The position numbers were made by a program, and so were the translations under genes. From positions 1-64,000 of the forward strand of contig PASN01000019.1 in the NCBI GenBank assembly GCA_002711995.1: a stretch of DNA of 64,000 nucleotides, in the 5' to 3' direction. Origin of the DNA: Halobacteriovoraceae bacterium (lineage in GTDB: Bacteria > Bdellovibrionota > Bacteriovoracia > Bacteriovoracales > Bacteriovoracaceae). Below are positions 1-9,223 of the stretch, in pieces (within the stretch, counting starts at the first letter, position 1; every line of letters begins with the position of its first letter). The notes beneath the pieces were generated by a model. That model made no database searches and had not been told where the DNA came from. It was given only the letters and a program-made list of their open reading frames with translations.

Positions 1-210
1 AGATCGCCATAATCGACACGAAAATTTGCCATATCTCGGCCAATTGATAGCTCAATCTTAAATAATAGAATCTGCACAACATTTGGGGCGCTTACTATTG
101 AAGTGTCCAGTCTATTACAGCGTGTATAAAATTTTCATTGGAATAGAGCTGAGTGAACAGGTGGTGCTAAGATTTTAAAAGTTATCGAAATTCTGACGAA
201 AGGAAACTTT
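1..210. other. Upstream region, no gene seen
   Basis: I see no open reading frame or RNA gene here. The only clear signal is the ribosome binding site AAAGGAA at 199-205, five bases ahead of the ATG at 211. Confidence 0.5.
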
Positions 211-630
211 ATGAAATCAATTCTTCTCCTTATTGCAATGGTAATCTCTGCTTCCGCTCAAGCTACAGCGCCGTCTTTTGTGGAGTGCATTTACCCTGGT
301 CTTGGGATTGATTATGTATCCGTTGCAGTGGATAGAGAAATCGACAGCAAGAACTATCAACTAATTCTTGAGGTGGCATACCCAAGCGGTGAAGTGGATG
401 TTTTCAAACCAAAGGCCTCCAAGGCAACTCTTGAGAATTCAGTTTATAAAAATACCCTTATGGTTGTAGCCGACAATGCCTTAAAAGAAATTGAGCCATA
501 TTCTTTTTCAAAAATTGTTTTCAGCATCAATGGTGATAAAGGCTCTCTTCACGGAGTAATATCAGGCCCTGATGGGACTCCGAAAGTAAAGAGCTATGAG
601 AATCAGCTTTCGTGTAAGTGGGTGAGGTAA
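211..630 (+). CDS. Small exported protein of unknown function
   Basis: I do not recognise this 139-residue protein. Residues 1-17 form a Sec signal peptide (Lys2, hydrophobic core, cleavage near Ala-Gln-Ala), so the mature chain should be periplasmic or secreted. The mature part has one Cys near each end (in FVECIYPG and LSCKWVR), which could form a disulfide. The start is supported by AAAGGAA five bases upstream. The next gene also encodes a small exported protein, but a gap of about 125 bases and a separate binding site suggest separate units. Confidence 0.7.
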   Translation: MKSILLLIAMVISASAQATAPSFVECIYPGLGIDYVSVAVDREIDSKNYQLILEVAYPSGEVDVFKPKASKATLENSVYKNTLMVVADNALKEIEPYSFSKIVFSINGDKGSLHGVISGPDGTPKVKSYENQLSCKWVR

Positions 631-757
631 TATTCTTCATGGAGTATAAAATCTCAGCCATGTAAAAATAATGCAAACAGTTTGAATATGTTGCAGTGAG
701 TCGGTTGGGCGTGTATATGTTTATGCAATTAAATAAACCTAACACCCCGAGGAAACG

Positions 758-1072
758 ATGAAAAAACTAATTGCCGCAACCACTCTAATGCTCTCAATGT
801 CAGCTCTTGCTAGCGACCAAACAATTAGCGGAGCTCTTTCAAAGATAGAATTCGAAAACAACGCTGTTTGTGATTACGTGGATTCAAGCTCTAGATTCAA
901 CTTCATGAGCTGGTCTTGGTATAGCGAAGAGTATGTATGTGTAGGAAACTCAAGAATTTTTAATGCAAAACTTAAAATCAGACAAAAAAGAGAAATTGTA
1001 GGAACTCAGGACGGAATGAGATTTAAGAACAAGTCTGGAAGCAAAGTTGTAACCAAAATTACGATTGAGTAA
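758..1072 (+). CDS. Small exported protein of unknown function
   Basis: This 104-residue protein has a clean Sec signal peptide (residues 1-18, ending SALA before SDQ). The mature domain is about 86 residues, has two Cys (in AVCDY and EYVCVG) and a Lys/Arg-rich C-terminal half. GAGGAAA lies just before the ATG. No family is recognised. A periplasmic or extracellular location is inferred from the signal peptide alone. Confidence 0.68.
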   Translation: MKKLIAATTLMLSMSALASDQTISGALSKIEFENNAVCDYVDSSSRFNFMSWSWYSEEYVCVGNSRIFNAKLKIRQKREIVGTQDGMRFKNKSGSKVVTKITIE

Positions 1073-1162
1073 ATTTGATCGTTGCTGTTTTGGAGGCGTA
1101 GCGCTATGCTTCGCCTCACTTAACCTATGTTGGCCTTGGGCCATGATCACCTTGGAGAGACA

Positions 1163-1936
1163 ATGAAAAATGATCTACTTTCAGATTATTTTTTAAACGA
1201 ATTTATGCCCTTGCATCCTTCCTTCACAAGGGAAGATCTGATGCGAGAGTTTGTTAAAAAAGCAAATCAACTAAATTTAGATACCACAGCACCTGAGCTT
1301 TTATTTGAGGCGTTCACGCATAAATCATTTGCTCATGAATCAAAAGAAGAGCTTAAGGACAATGAGAGGCTTGAATTTCTTGGAGACTCCGTTCTTCAAC
1401 TTGTTGTCTCTGAAAGACTGATGGACCTTCACCCAACAACTAAAGAGGGAAAGCTTAGCAAACTCAGAAGCAGTATCGTAAACGAATCCTCTCTTAGCGC
1501 TCTCGCGAGGCATGTAAAGTTTCAAAAGCTTATTATGCTTGGAAAGGGTGAGTATAGAGAAAAAGGTCACAACAAAGACTCGCTTCTTGCAAACTGTTTT
1601 GAGGCCTATCTTGGAGCTGTTTATTTAACTCATGGCCTCGATACTTCAAGAGATAGGTGTCTAGAAATCTTTCAAAGCTATGCTCAAGAGCACACAGACC
1701 TTTTTGAGATGAGCTCAATTAATGACTTCGACGCCAAGTCCAGGCTTCAAGAGAAGCTTATGAAGCTTCATAAAGAAGTTCCAAAGTACAGCTCAGTAGA
1801 AGTTGGGCATGAAAAAGAAAAAATGTTTAAAATCTCCGTTTCTATTAAAGACCAGAAGCTTGGAGAGCTTACCCATAAATCCAAAAAGAAAGGCATGCAA
1901 GAGCTTGCCCGCTTAGTTTTAAAACAAATGAATTAA
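1163..1936 (+). CDS. rnc: Ribonuclease III
   Basis: This is the double-strand-specific endoribonuclease that processes rRNA precursors and structured mRNAs in the cytoplasm. The RNase III signature NERLEFLGDSVLQL is present and the second acidic site lies in ANCFEAYLGAVYL. A double-stranded RNA-binding domain follows (from about DAKSRLQEKL to the C-terminus, ending KKGMQELARLVLKQMN). An N-terminal extension of roughly 35 residues precedes the catalytic domain. The frame is open upstream to 1127, but GGAGAG at 1154-1159 points to the ATG at 1163 (257 residues). era follows 15 bases later, the common rnc-era pairing, so co-transcription is likely. Confidence 0.95.
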   Translation: MKNDLLSDYFLNEFMPLHPSFTREDLMREFVKKANQLNLDTTAPELLFEAFTHKSFAHESKEELKDNERLEFLGDSVLQLVVSERLMDLHPTTKEGKLSKLRSSIVNESSLSALARHVKFQKLIMLGKGEYREKGHNKDSLLANCFEAYLGAVYLTHGLDTSRDRCLEIFQSYAQEHTDLFEMSSINDFDAKSRLQEKLMKLHKEVPKYSSVEVGHEKEKMFKISVSIKDQKLGELTHKSKKKGMQELARLVLKQMN

Positions 1937-1951
1937 CCCAGGAGAATATAG

Positions 1952-2920
1952 ATGTTAATGACCGACCAGCACCCACACAATAAACACCTTATGGTTGCGC
2001 TTTTAGGCAAGCCAAACGCAGGTAAATCCACTCTTGCAAATCAACTCTTAGGGTTTGACCTAAGTATTGTATCGTCTAAGCCACAAACAACTAGAAATCA
2101 TTTTCAAGCTGTTTTTGTTGTGGATAGAACTGAGATTGTTCTTGTAGACACTCCGGGCGCTCACTCCTCAAACCAAGAAATCAATATTCGTATGACAGGA
2201 CAAGCTCAATTTGGAGCTGAAGGAGTTGATTTGAATCTTCTTCTTGTGGATCTTAACAATGATCCGCTTCAAGACGTTATTGATTTTAAGAAAGCATTTG
2301 ATAGAGAGCTTTCAAAAACATGGGTTCTTTTCACTAAGCAAGATAGAGCGAATAAAACTGAAGAGGAAATGGATGAGCTGTTTGCAAAAATTAAAGAGCT
2401 TATCCCAAGTGTTGAGAGATACATCCCAATTTCAGCAAAAACCGGAGACAATATCCATATTCTAACTGGAGCTCTTGTTGATGAAGCAAAACCAGGACCG
2501 CACTTCTACCCACAAGGTGACGTTTCCAACAAGAACATGCGCTTCTTCGCCAGCGAGTATATCAGAGAGCAGGCCTTTAAAATTCTAAAGGACGAGCTTC
2601 CGTACGAGCTAGCTGTAGTTGTTGACGACTATCAAGACCCAATGACAACAAAAGACGGGAAAGAGTTTGACTGTAAAATCTCTGCAACAATTCTTGTTAA
2701 CCGTCCTTCTCAAAGAGCTATCGTTGTTGGATCAAAGGGAAGTGTTATTAAGCAAATTGGCACAAACGCCAGAAAGAAAATTGAAGCAATGGTTGGAGCT
2801 AGAACTCACCTTAACCTTCACGTAAAAGTAAGTCCAAAATGGTTTAAGAACAACTACGTTCTAGACGAATTGGGACTCCCAAGAACAAACAAGTCAAACA
2901 GAGTTTGGAGACAAAAATGA
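1952..2920 (+). CDS. era: GTPase Era
   Basis: Era is a small-subunit ribosome assembly GTPase that binds the 3' end of 16S rRNA. The P-loop GKPNAGKST is at residues 19-27, with G2 in KPQTTRN, G3 as DTPG and G4 as TKQD. A C-terminal KH domain contains VVGSKGSVIKQIG. At 322 residues it is slightly longer than the usual 300, mostly from a polar N-terminus and a basic tail. AGGAG precedes the start. Its stop codon TGA overlaps the ATG of der (ATGA), showing translational coupling and that TGA is a normal stop in this genome. Confidence 0.95.
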   Translation: MLMTDQHPHNKHLMVALLGKPNAGKSTLANQLLGFDLSIVSSKPQTTRNHFQAVFVVDRTEIVLVDTPGAHSSNQEINIRMTGQAQFGAEGVDLNLLLVDLNNDPLQDVIDFKKAFDRELSKTWVLFTKQDRANKTEEEMDELFAKIKELIPSVERYIPISAKTGDNIHILTGALVDEAKPGPHFYPQGDVSNKNMRFFASEYIREQAFKILKDELPYELAVVVDDYQDPMTTKDGKEFDCKISATILVNRPSQRAIVVGSKGSVIKQIGTNARKKIEAMVGARTHLNLHVKVSPKWFKNNYVLDELGLPRTNKSNRVWRQK

Positions 2921-4689
2921 GAAACCGCTCAGCAGTCGTATCCTTAATTGGGCGACCGAACGTAGGAAAAAGTACTGTCTTCAACCGCCTGATGAAGAAG
3001 TCATTCAAAGCAATGACTTTTGACCAGCCGGGTGTGACCAGAGACCGTCACTACGATATCTGCTCCGTTGAATCGCCAACAGGTGAGAACCCAACGGACA
3101 TCATTGTTGTGGACACAGGTGGATTCTATCCAGAGAAGATTGAAGAAGATAAAAGAAAGCAAAGAGCTCCTGCTGAGCCATTTTTTGATGAAATGGCCGA
3201 GCAGGCAAAGCTAGCGATTGAAGAGTCTGATTTAATTCTTTTTGTAGTGGACGTTAGAGAATGACTTCTTCCTTTTGATAAAACTATCGCTGACTACATC
3301 AGAACAACTAAAAAGAAAATGTGGCTTCTTATCAATAAGTTTGACTCCGACAAGCAGTGGGGCGATGAGGCCGACTTCTATGAGTTAGGCCTTAAAGAAG
3401 ACGACTTTATGATTATATCTGCTGAACACAATAGGGGGCTGCAAGATCTTAAAGATAGACTCTACACTTTCGCTCAAGACTTTGAGAAAAAAGAAAGTGA
3501 TGAGAAAGACATCCAAAAGGGTGTTAAGCCAAATCACGATGTTGTTGGAAGTGTTGCCATTATTGGAGCTCCAAATGCCGGAAAATCCACACTGCTAAAT
3601 AGATTCGTAGGTGCTCAAAGAGCTCTTGTTTCTGACATACCAGGCGCCACGGTTGATCCAATTGAAGCGTATTTTGATCTTTTCTTTGGGGACAAAGCAA
3701 AAGAGCTAGGTGCTGTGGATGACAAGTTCAGAAAAAACAACATGGCCTTGCTAGAAGAGTTTCAAGAATATGAAGAGCAGTTTGGAGAGCAAGAACTATT
3801 TGCTTATGACCAAATGTCACCTGATCTTCAAAGCGGCCTTGACGATGAAGACGACAAAGAAATTGAAATCGAAGAGGATCTTGGAGAGGACGATATCTTT
3901 AAAGTTGAAGACCTTGAGAAGTCTCTTGAAGCAACTGAGCAAGAAGTTGACGAAGAGAGACCTGAAGAGGTTGAAGAGGAAAATCCATATAGATCAATCA
4001 AGATCATTGATACCGCAGGTATTAGAAAGCAAAAGCGTGTAAAAGGCTTTATTGAAGAACAGTCAGTTTATCGTTCGCTTAAAGCAATTACAGAGTGTGA
4101 TGTTGTTATTTTTATGGTTGACGCCACTAAAGGTATTACCCATCAAGATAGAAGACTTTGTGATATCGCTCTTGAAAAAGGAAAGTCGATCATCATTTGT
4201 TTGAATAAAGTCGATCTTATGAAGGACATTATGAATGATGGGAAAAAGAAAAGAGAATGGCTTCTTGATCTAAGAGCAACCATTCCTTGGCTTGGATTTT
4301 GTGAGCTTGTTCCAATTTCAGCAAAAAAGGGAAGCTACTTCTCACACCTTAAGCGCTCTCTAATGAACACTATGATTATTAGAAGACAGAAGGTCTCCAC
4401 AGGTAGACTGAATAAAACAATCTCTTATCTTGTGGATAAGCACCCAATTATCTTAAATAAGTCTGCTGGAAAAAGATTTAGAGTGAAGTACGCTTCAATG
4501 TTAAAAGCTTCTCCTCCAACATTTTTGCTCTTTACCAATAAGTCCCAGGGAATTCCTGAAAACTATAGAAGGTATCTGCAAAACGGACTTAGAAGAGAGT
4601 TCCAATTCATCAATACACCAGTGCATCTAATTTTTAGAACAAGCACTGACATTGAAAGACGATTGCAAAAAAGCGCCGCCAAATCCTAG
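2917..4689 (+). CDS. der: GTPase Der (EngA), interrupted by an in-frame TGA
   Basis: Der is a double-GTPase needed for 50S ribosome assembly. Domain 1 starts with GRPNVGKST, has DTGG and NKFD. Domain 2 has GAPNAGKST, DTAG and NKVD, and a KH-like domain closes the protein. Codon 116 (3262-3264) is TGA in the motif VVDVRE-stop-LLPFD, where Der proteins normally have Gly. The frame continues intact on both sides with no indel, so one base change from GGA explains it. Domain 2 also has an extra acidic segment of about 100 residues (about 3688-3990) between switch I (PGATVDP) and DTAG, which is not part of ordinary Der. The start is the ATG overlapping the era stop. A sequencing error, a real nonsense mutation or UGA readthrough are all possible. 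Restart at ATG 3319 would remove most of domain 1. Confidence 0.9.
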
Positions 4690-4698
4690 GTGGCGCTT
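4671..4698 (-). terminator. Hairpin terminator at convergent gene ends
   Basis: AAGCGCC-g-CC and GG-t-GGCGCTT pair around an 8-base loop. Read on the minus strand the hairpin runs into a T-run, so it should end the minus-strand transcript of the neighbouring outer-membrane protein genes. It lies inside the last codons and stop of der. Confidence 0.65.
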
Positions 4699-5494
4699 AC
4701 CAAGAAAGAACGTAGTTAAAGAAAACACTTAAAGAGTTTCCTGTCAGATCCTCGTAACCATATTCACTAGGCCTTGCGGCAAAGTCATGGTCGGGATCAT
4801 CGGCAGGAATCTGTCTGTAGTCCATAGTGTGTTTATCAAAGAAATTTACACGGTGGTAGAGAATTTCTACGTTGAAGTATCTCTTTTTGATTTCAATGGG
4901 AAACTCGAGACCTGCTCCAAACGCAACTCCAATACCACCATCAGACTGGTCGCTAATATTTTTTCGTTCAATAAACTTGTTGGTTTGATACCAATATTCC
5001 AATCTTCCTGTTAGGTATGGGTTGGAGTAGGTAATGGCCGTGCCTAGGTCTGATGTGTCTATATAATATCTAAAACCAAAGAATGGCCTTAGCATACTAG
5101 TCTCTACTGCACCCAAAATTTGAGTTCTGTGAGCGTTAACGAATGTATCGATAAACATGGTGTGTTCGGAATACTCGATACCCATTGTGAAGACATTCTG
5201 AAAATCTAAAAAGTACATTAGAGACAGACCAAAGGATGGATGGTTGTCTTCGTAAGCGAGGCCTCTGTTTCCAGAGAATGTGGTCATACCCACGCCTAAA
5301 TTAAAACTTACAAACCTTGAATAGCGGTAAAACCTTTCATCCTCTTCAACTTGTGCCGCTTCAAGGTCCTCATTGAAGTCAGAGAATATGTCCCCACCAA
5401 TCTCCAAGTCATCTTCCATATCAAAGGCCTGGTTGAATTGGGCCAGTGCCGATGTGGAGAGGGCTAATATAATAAGAAGGAAGTTTAATTTCAT
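4697..5494 (-). CDS. Outer-membrane beta-barrel protein
   Basis: The 265-residue protein has a signal peptide (about 1-18, ending SALA) and an acidic linker rich in Asp and Glu (about 20-55). The rest consists of alternating strands with aromatic ends (YRYSRFVSFNLGVGMTTF, FFGFRYYID, LTGRLEYWYQ) and ends in LSVFFNYVLSW, as expected of an outer-membrane barrel with a C-terminal aromatic residue. The exact function is unknown. Its ATG overlaps the TAA of the upstream minus-strand gene (TAATG), so the two are translationally coupled. Both sit between der and the yfgM-bamB pair. Confidence 0.75.
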   Translation of the reverse strand: MKLNFLLIILALSTSALAQFNQAFDMEDDLEIGGDIFSDFNEDLEAAQVEEDERFYRYSRFVSFNLGVGMTTFSGNRGLAYEDNHPSFGLSLMYFLDFQNVFTMGIEYSEHTMFIDTFVNAHRTQILGAVETSMLRPFFGFRYYIDTSDLGTAITYSNPYLTGRLEYWYQTNKFIERKNISDQSDGGIGVAFGAGLEFPIEIKKRYFNVEILYHRVNFFDKHTMDYRQIPADDPDHDFAARPSEYGYEDLTGNSLSVFFNYVLSW

Positions 5495-5982
5495 TATAGG
5501 TAAAAGTGGATCGCTGAAGAAAGAACGTTATGCCCTATTGTTCTTACAGCAGTTGCCCCTTGGTACTTAATAACTCCTAGTCCAAACTCAAAGCTAAACC
5601 CAAGACTCTCAAGGCCTTGAAAGCTAAACTCTGTTCCAAAAGCAGCTTCTGCTTGGTAGCCGCTGTCGGTGTCGTCAGATTCGTCCTCATAAGTGAATAA
5701 AGCACCTGTGAAGGCAGAGTAAAAGTTTAGTTGGGGCTCATCGTATATTACTCGGTAGCCTTTTAGACCAATTGCGTAATTAGAAGCGTCCGAGCTTGAG
5801 TTCAGTCCAAGCAAAGCTCCAAATGCTGTCGAGCGATTTCTTTGCAATTTTAAGGATAGAGTATCAATGCCTGTGACGATTTGGTTGGATAACCCAATGC
5901 CCAAACGGCCGGCCAAGTTCATGGCGTTGACACTTGATACGTTGCAGAAAAATACAGTAAAAACAATGATTAATAAACGCAT
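5494..5982 (-). CDS. Exported beta-barrel-like protein
   Basis: This 162-residue protein starts with a signal peptide (about 1-20, ending VNA before MNLAGRLGIG). Short amphipathic strands follow (FGALLGLN, NYAIGLKGYRVIY, NFYSAFTGALFTY), ending HNVLSSAIHFYL, a terminal aromatic/Leu pattern seen in small outer-membrane barrels. It is the first gene of a two-gene minus-strand operon with the larger barrel protein. The specific role is unknown. Co-expression of two barrel proteins suggests related envelope functions, which is inference. Confidence 0.68.
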   Translation of the reverse strand: MRLLIIVFTVFFCNVSSVNAMNLAGRLGIGLSNQIVTGIDTLSLKLQRNRSTAFGALLGLNSSSDASNYAIGLKGYRVIYDEPQLNFYSAFTGALFTYEDESDDTDSGYQAEAAFGTEFSFQGLESLGFSFEFGLGVIKYQGATAVRTIGHNVLSSAIHFYL

Positions 5983-6071
5983 GCTAAAATCCTAATTGAT
6001 CCAATCAGCTTTGACAACTTATTGAATTTAACCATATACTTTTTTGGATTTAAATTAAATGGAGATAATTT

Positions 6072-6743
6072 ATGGCCAACGAAACACAAGCTCAGACATT
6101 GGATGAAACTCTTAATAAGACGGATTTAGGCCATGTCATTAACGAAAACAAAAAACCTATTATGATTGCAGGTGTCATTATTGTTTTGGCAGTAATCGCA
6201 ATCAGCATTTATAAGAACCAAGCTAACAAGCAAGAAAATGAGATGTTGGATAAGGCCTACGCTGTTCAATCAAAGGTGATCGCTCCTTTTATCAAGGGTG
6301 AGGCCAAAGCAGAAGAAACAGTCAAAGCTATTTTAGATATCAGACCAGAGCTTATTGGAAATCCAAACTTGGTCCCATATGTGCTTGAAGCAACTGAAAA
6401 GCTTATGGAAGAAGGAAAAGCTTCTGAGGTGGCCCAAATTTTAGAAAAGTGGCTAGGGGAGTTTTCAGTCGGATCTCAAATGTATTTATTCCTTGGTACT
6501 AAACTTGCCCCAGTTTACGAAAATCTTGGTCAGCAGGATAAAGCGATCTCAATTTATGAGTCCCTAGTGGGAGCAAACTACGAAGTTCTTGAAGCTAAGA
6601 ACTATCTAGAGTTAGGACGTTTGCAGCTTGCTAAAGGGAATACAGAAAAAGCAAAAAGCTTTTTGGACCATGTGATTAAAAACCATGAGAACACTGAGTA
6701 TGCAAAATATGCTCGTTTGTACCTTCAACAAATTAAAAAGTAG
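6072..6743 (+). CDS. YfgM-like membrane-anchored TPR protein
   Basis: The 223-residue protein has a short cytoplasmic N-terminus, one transmembrane helix (about 29-47) and a periplasmic tetratricopeptide-like region (for example LGQQDKAISIYESLVGANYEVLEAKNYLELGRLQLA, in two parts). This matches the YfgM type, an ancillary partner of the SecYEG translocon involved in periplasmic chaperoning in E. coli. A bamB-like gene follows five bases later and der lies just upstream, matching the yfgM-bamB-der neighbourhood of Proteobacteria. ATGGAGATAA precedes the start. Confidence 0.78.
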   Translation: MANETQAQTLDETLNKTDLGHVINENKKPIMIAGVIIVLAVIAISIYKNQANKQENEMLDKAYAVQSKVIAPFIKGEAKAEETVKAILDIRPELIGNPNLVPYVLEATEKLMEEGKASEVAQILEKWLGEFSVGSQMYLFLGTKLAPVYENLGQQDKAISIYESLVGANYEVLEAKNYLELGRLQLAKGNTEKAKSFLDHVIKNHENTEYAKYARLYLQQIKK

Positions 6744-6748
6744 GAATA

Positions 6749-7855
6749 ATGATTAAGCTTCTGGTTCTTTTTTTGATCGTTGGATGCTCTTCTATAAAGA
6801 AGGGCATCAAGTCCGTTGAAGCTCCAAAAAAAGAGCAAAAGCTATTTACTGTGGCCTGGGCAAAAAACTTGGATCCAGACTATTCTTCTGGGAACCTTCC
6901 CATAGGTGTTGGATCTCCGCTTGTTCATGAGGACCTTGTATTTATGGGTTCTCTTGATGGTTATATGAGAAGTTATCAATTGGAGACTGGACGAGTTCTT
7001 TGGGAGGCCGAGGAAAAACAGGCGATTAACGCCCAACCTTCACTATTTGAAAATCTTGTTATTTATGGATCTATTGAGGGCCGTGTTTTCGCAAGAAACT
7101 ATATAACAGGCGATCTAGAGTACTCAATTGACTTAGGCTCTCCCATTGAGAGTGCTCCTGTCGTGTCTGGAGGAAGGATGTTTTTCCATCTTCGGGACCA
7201 TAGACTTGTTGCCCTTGATGCGGCCACTGGAAAAGTATTCTGGTCATATAAGCGCTCAGTACCTTTCACAACCACTCTTCAACGAGTATCGAGACCTTTA
7301 CCGTACAAGAACCGCTTGATTGTAGGGTTTGCAGACGGATACTTGGTTTCTCTTTCAATGGAAGAGGGAGTTGTCGTTTGGGAGCAACGCTTAGGTGGTG
7401 GACTAAAGTTTGTGGATGTAGATGTTGATCCTGTTTATTACGATGGAAAAATTGTCGCAGGTTCGGCCTCTGACTATATGAAATTTGTAAATCCTGACAA
7501 TGGAGTTGTTCTAAGAACCGTTCCACTTAAGGTTGCGCATGCACCTGTTAAAATGAATGGAAATCTGGTTGTGGGCACTGTTTTTGGAAAAGTAGCCATC
7601 GTTGACTCCACTGGCAAGGTTATCATGAAAAAGTCTCTTGTTAGTGAGGGAATCTCCTCAATTGCGAAGTGGAAGGATGGACTTGCTGTGGCCACAATGT
7701 CTCAGAAAGTGTTCTTTCTTGAGCCAGTTTCTTTGAAGGTAAAAGATGAATTTAGCCTAGGGAGTGATCAGTCGGCCATATTTGGACAACTTAAAGCTTC
7801 AAATGGCTTTCTATCCCTTTATTCTTCCAGAAATCGCCTGTACGTTCTGAGATAA
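6749..7855 (+). CDS. bamB: BamB-like outer-membrane assembly lipoprotein
   Basis: BamB is the beta-propeller lipoprotein of the BAM complex, which inserts beta-barrel proteins into the outer membrane. This 368-residue protein has a lipoprotein signal with Cys13 (LIVGC). Repeated PQQ-type blades follow, each near a Gly-x-x-x-(A/W)-LD pattern: YQLETGRVLWEAEEK, RNYITGDLEYSIDLG, LDAATGKVFWSYKR and LSMEEGVVVWEQRLG. The length is close to E. coli BamB (392). It follows the yfgM-like gene directly. The neighbourhood supports BamB over other PQQ-propeller proteins. Confidence 0.85.
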   Translation: MIKLLVLFLIVGCSSIKKGIKSVEAPKKEQKLFTVAWAKNLDPDYSSGNLPIGVGSPLVHEDLVFMGSLDGYMRSYQLETGRVLWEAEEKQAINAQPSLFENLVIYGSIEGRVFARNYITGDLEYSIDLGSPIESAPVVSGGRMFFHLRDHRLVALDAATGKVFWSYKRSVPFTTTLQRVSRPLPYKNRLIVGFADGYLVSLSMEEGVVVWEQRLGGGLKFVDVDVDPVYYDGKIVAGSASDYMKFVNPDNGVVLRTVPLKVAHAPVKMNGNLVVGTVFGKVAIVDSTGKVIMKKSLVSEGISSIAKWKDGLAVATMSQKVFFLEPVSLKVKDEFSLGSDQSAIFGQLKASNGFLSLYSSRNRLYVLR

Positions 7856-7930
7856 CCTGCAGGCACAAATTTCACACTCTCTTTCAAATCTGCGGTTACT
7901 CATATAGTTTCTGAAACCTTAGGGGGAAAT

Positions 7931-9223
7931 ATGCTTAAACTTTTTATTGCTCTGCTCTTTTCTGTTGCGGCCTATTCAGGCGTCGTGCAGGAGCAGCTTT
8001 TTGTCACAGACTCTAGCTTTTTAAAGCTTGCTTCTGAAAGGGTCGAATTGACCATCGATCACGTTTCTCAGGATGGATTTGAGCTATATGGCCCAAAGGG
8101 TACGAAAAAATGGCTGGAGCAAATCGGTGTTGATCATAGAGTTATTGAGCATACTCATCATCACAATAAGTCTCGATCAAAATATCCAACGTACGAAGAG
8201 ATCACCAGTTCCTTAAAAGCTCTTGCTAAGCTTTATCCTCATATCATGTCCCTTGAGTCTATTGGGAAGTCTGTAGAGGGAAGAGAGCTTTGGATGGTGA
8301 AAATATCTGACAATGTGAAAAAGGATGAGACTGAACCAGAGTTCAAGTACATTTCAAGCATGCACGGGAATGAGATTACCGGCAGAGAACTAACTCAATT
8401 TTTTATCAAAGACCTTCTTGAAGGATATGGAAACAACTCCAGGATTACTTGGCTAATTGACAACACAGAGTTGTTTATCATGCCAAGCATGAACCCAGAT
8501 GGGTCTAAGAGAAAAAGACGTGGAAACGCAAACTGGGTTGATCTTAATAGAAATTTTCCTGACTGGACTAAAGGTGAGGCCAATACATGGAACAAAAGGC
8601 AACCAGAGACTGTGGCCGTGATGAAACTTCACAGAAAGCGCCAATTTGCTCTTTCCGCCAATTTCCATGGCGGAGCTGTTGTTGTGAACTATCCTTGGGA
8701 TTCCACCTACGACAGACACCCAGTGGATGCTTTAGTTAAAGAGCTTTCGTTAAGATACTCAAAAGAGAACTACCCAATGTACACCTCGAATAGGTTTGAG
8801 GACGGTGTGACAAATGGCGCTGACTGGTACAAGCTCCATGGTGGAATGCAAGACTGGTCATACTTCTGGCATAACGACTTACAGGTTACAGTTGAATTGT
8901 CTGCCAAGAAATGGCCGCATTACAGCTCAATTCCTTCCTTTTATAAAGACAATAAAGAAAGCATGCTAGTGTTTGCTGAGTCCATTCACCAAGGCGCTGG
9001 CTTTAAGCTTAAAGACAGTGCTGAAGGAAAGGTCAAAATCACTAAGCTATCTCCTGACACAAAAAGCTTGGGAAGCTTTGGATTCTCTTCTGGAGAGTTC
9101 TATAAGGTGCTGGAGCCTGGAAAATATCGCTTCGATGTTTCAGCAGGTGGGGAAAAACACTCTTTTGAAACTCAAGTTGAATTTGAGCTTAATAAAGAAA
9201 ACGGAAACTACACCAAACTTTAA
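7931..9223 (+). CDS. Exported M14 zinc carboxypeptidase
   Basis: A metallo-carboxypeptidase of family M14 that would remove C-terminal residues from proteins or peptides outside the cytoplasm. The signal peptide covers about residues 1-16. Zinc ligands are His145 and Glu148 (HGNE) and the later His in NFHGG. The substrate-binding part MNPDGSKRKRRGNANWVDLNRNF and catalytic Glu in TVELSAKKWP are present. A C-terminal transthyretin-like beta domain (about 350-430) follows, as in the carboxypeptidase D/M/N subfamily. The stop abuts the convergent EVE gene with no spacer. A role in digesting external or prey protein is plausible but not shown. Confidence 0.9.
   Translation: MLKLFIALLFSVAAYSGVVQEQLFVTDSSFLKLASERVELTIDHVSQDGFELYGPKGTKKWLEQIGVDHRVIEHTHHHNKSRSKYPTYEEITSSLKALAKLYPHIMSLESIGKSVEGRELWMVKISDNVKKDETEPEFKYISSMHGNEITGRELTQFFIKDLLEGYGNNSRITWLIDNTELFIMPSMNPDGSKRKRRGNANWVDLNRNFPDWTKGEANTWNKRQPETVAVMKLHRKRQFALSANFHGGAVVVNYPWDSTYDRHPVDALVKELSLRYSKENYPMYTSNRFEDGVTNGADWYKLHGGMQDWSYFWHNDLQVTVELSAKKWPHYSSIPSFYKDNKESMLVFAESIHQGAGFKLKDSAEGKVKITKLSPDTKSLGSFGFSSGEFYKVLEPGKYRFDVSAGGEKHSFETQVEFELNKENGNYTKL

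Noticed and set aside
3262-3264. Genome-wide TGA-to-Gly recoding or selenocysteine at the der TGA
   Set aside because: TGA ends era, accD, lptD and other genes here, so it is not recoded. No selenocysteine-type hairpin follows the codon, and the position is Gly in the family, not Cys.
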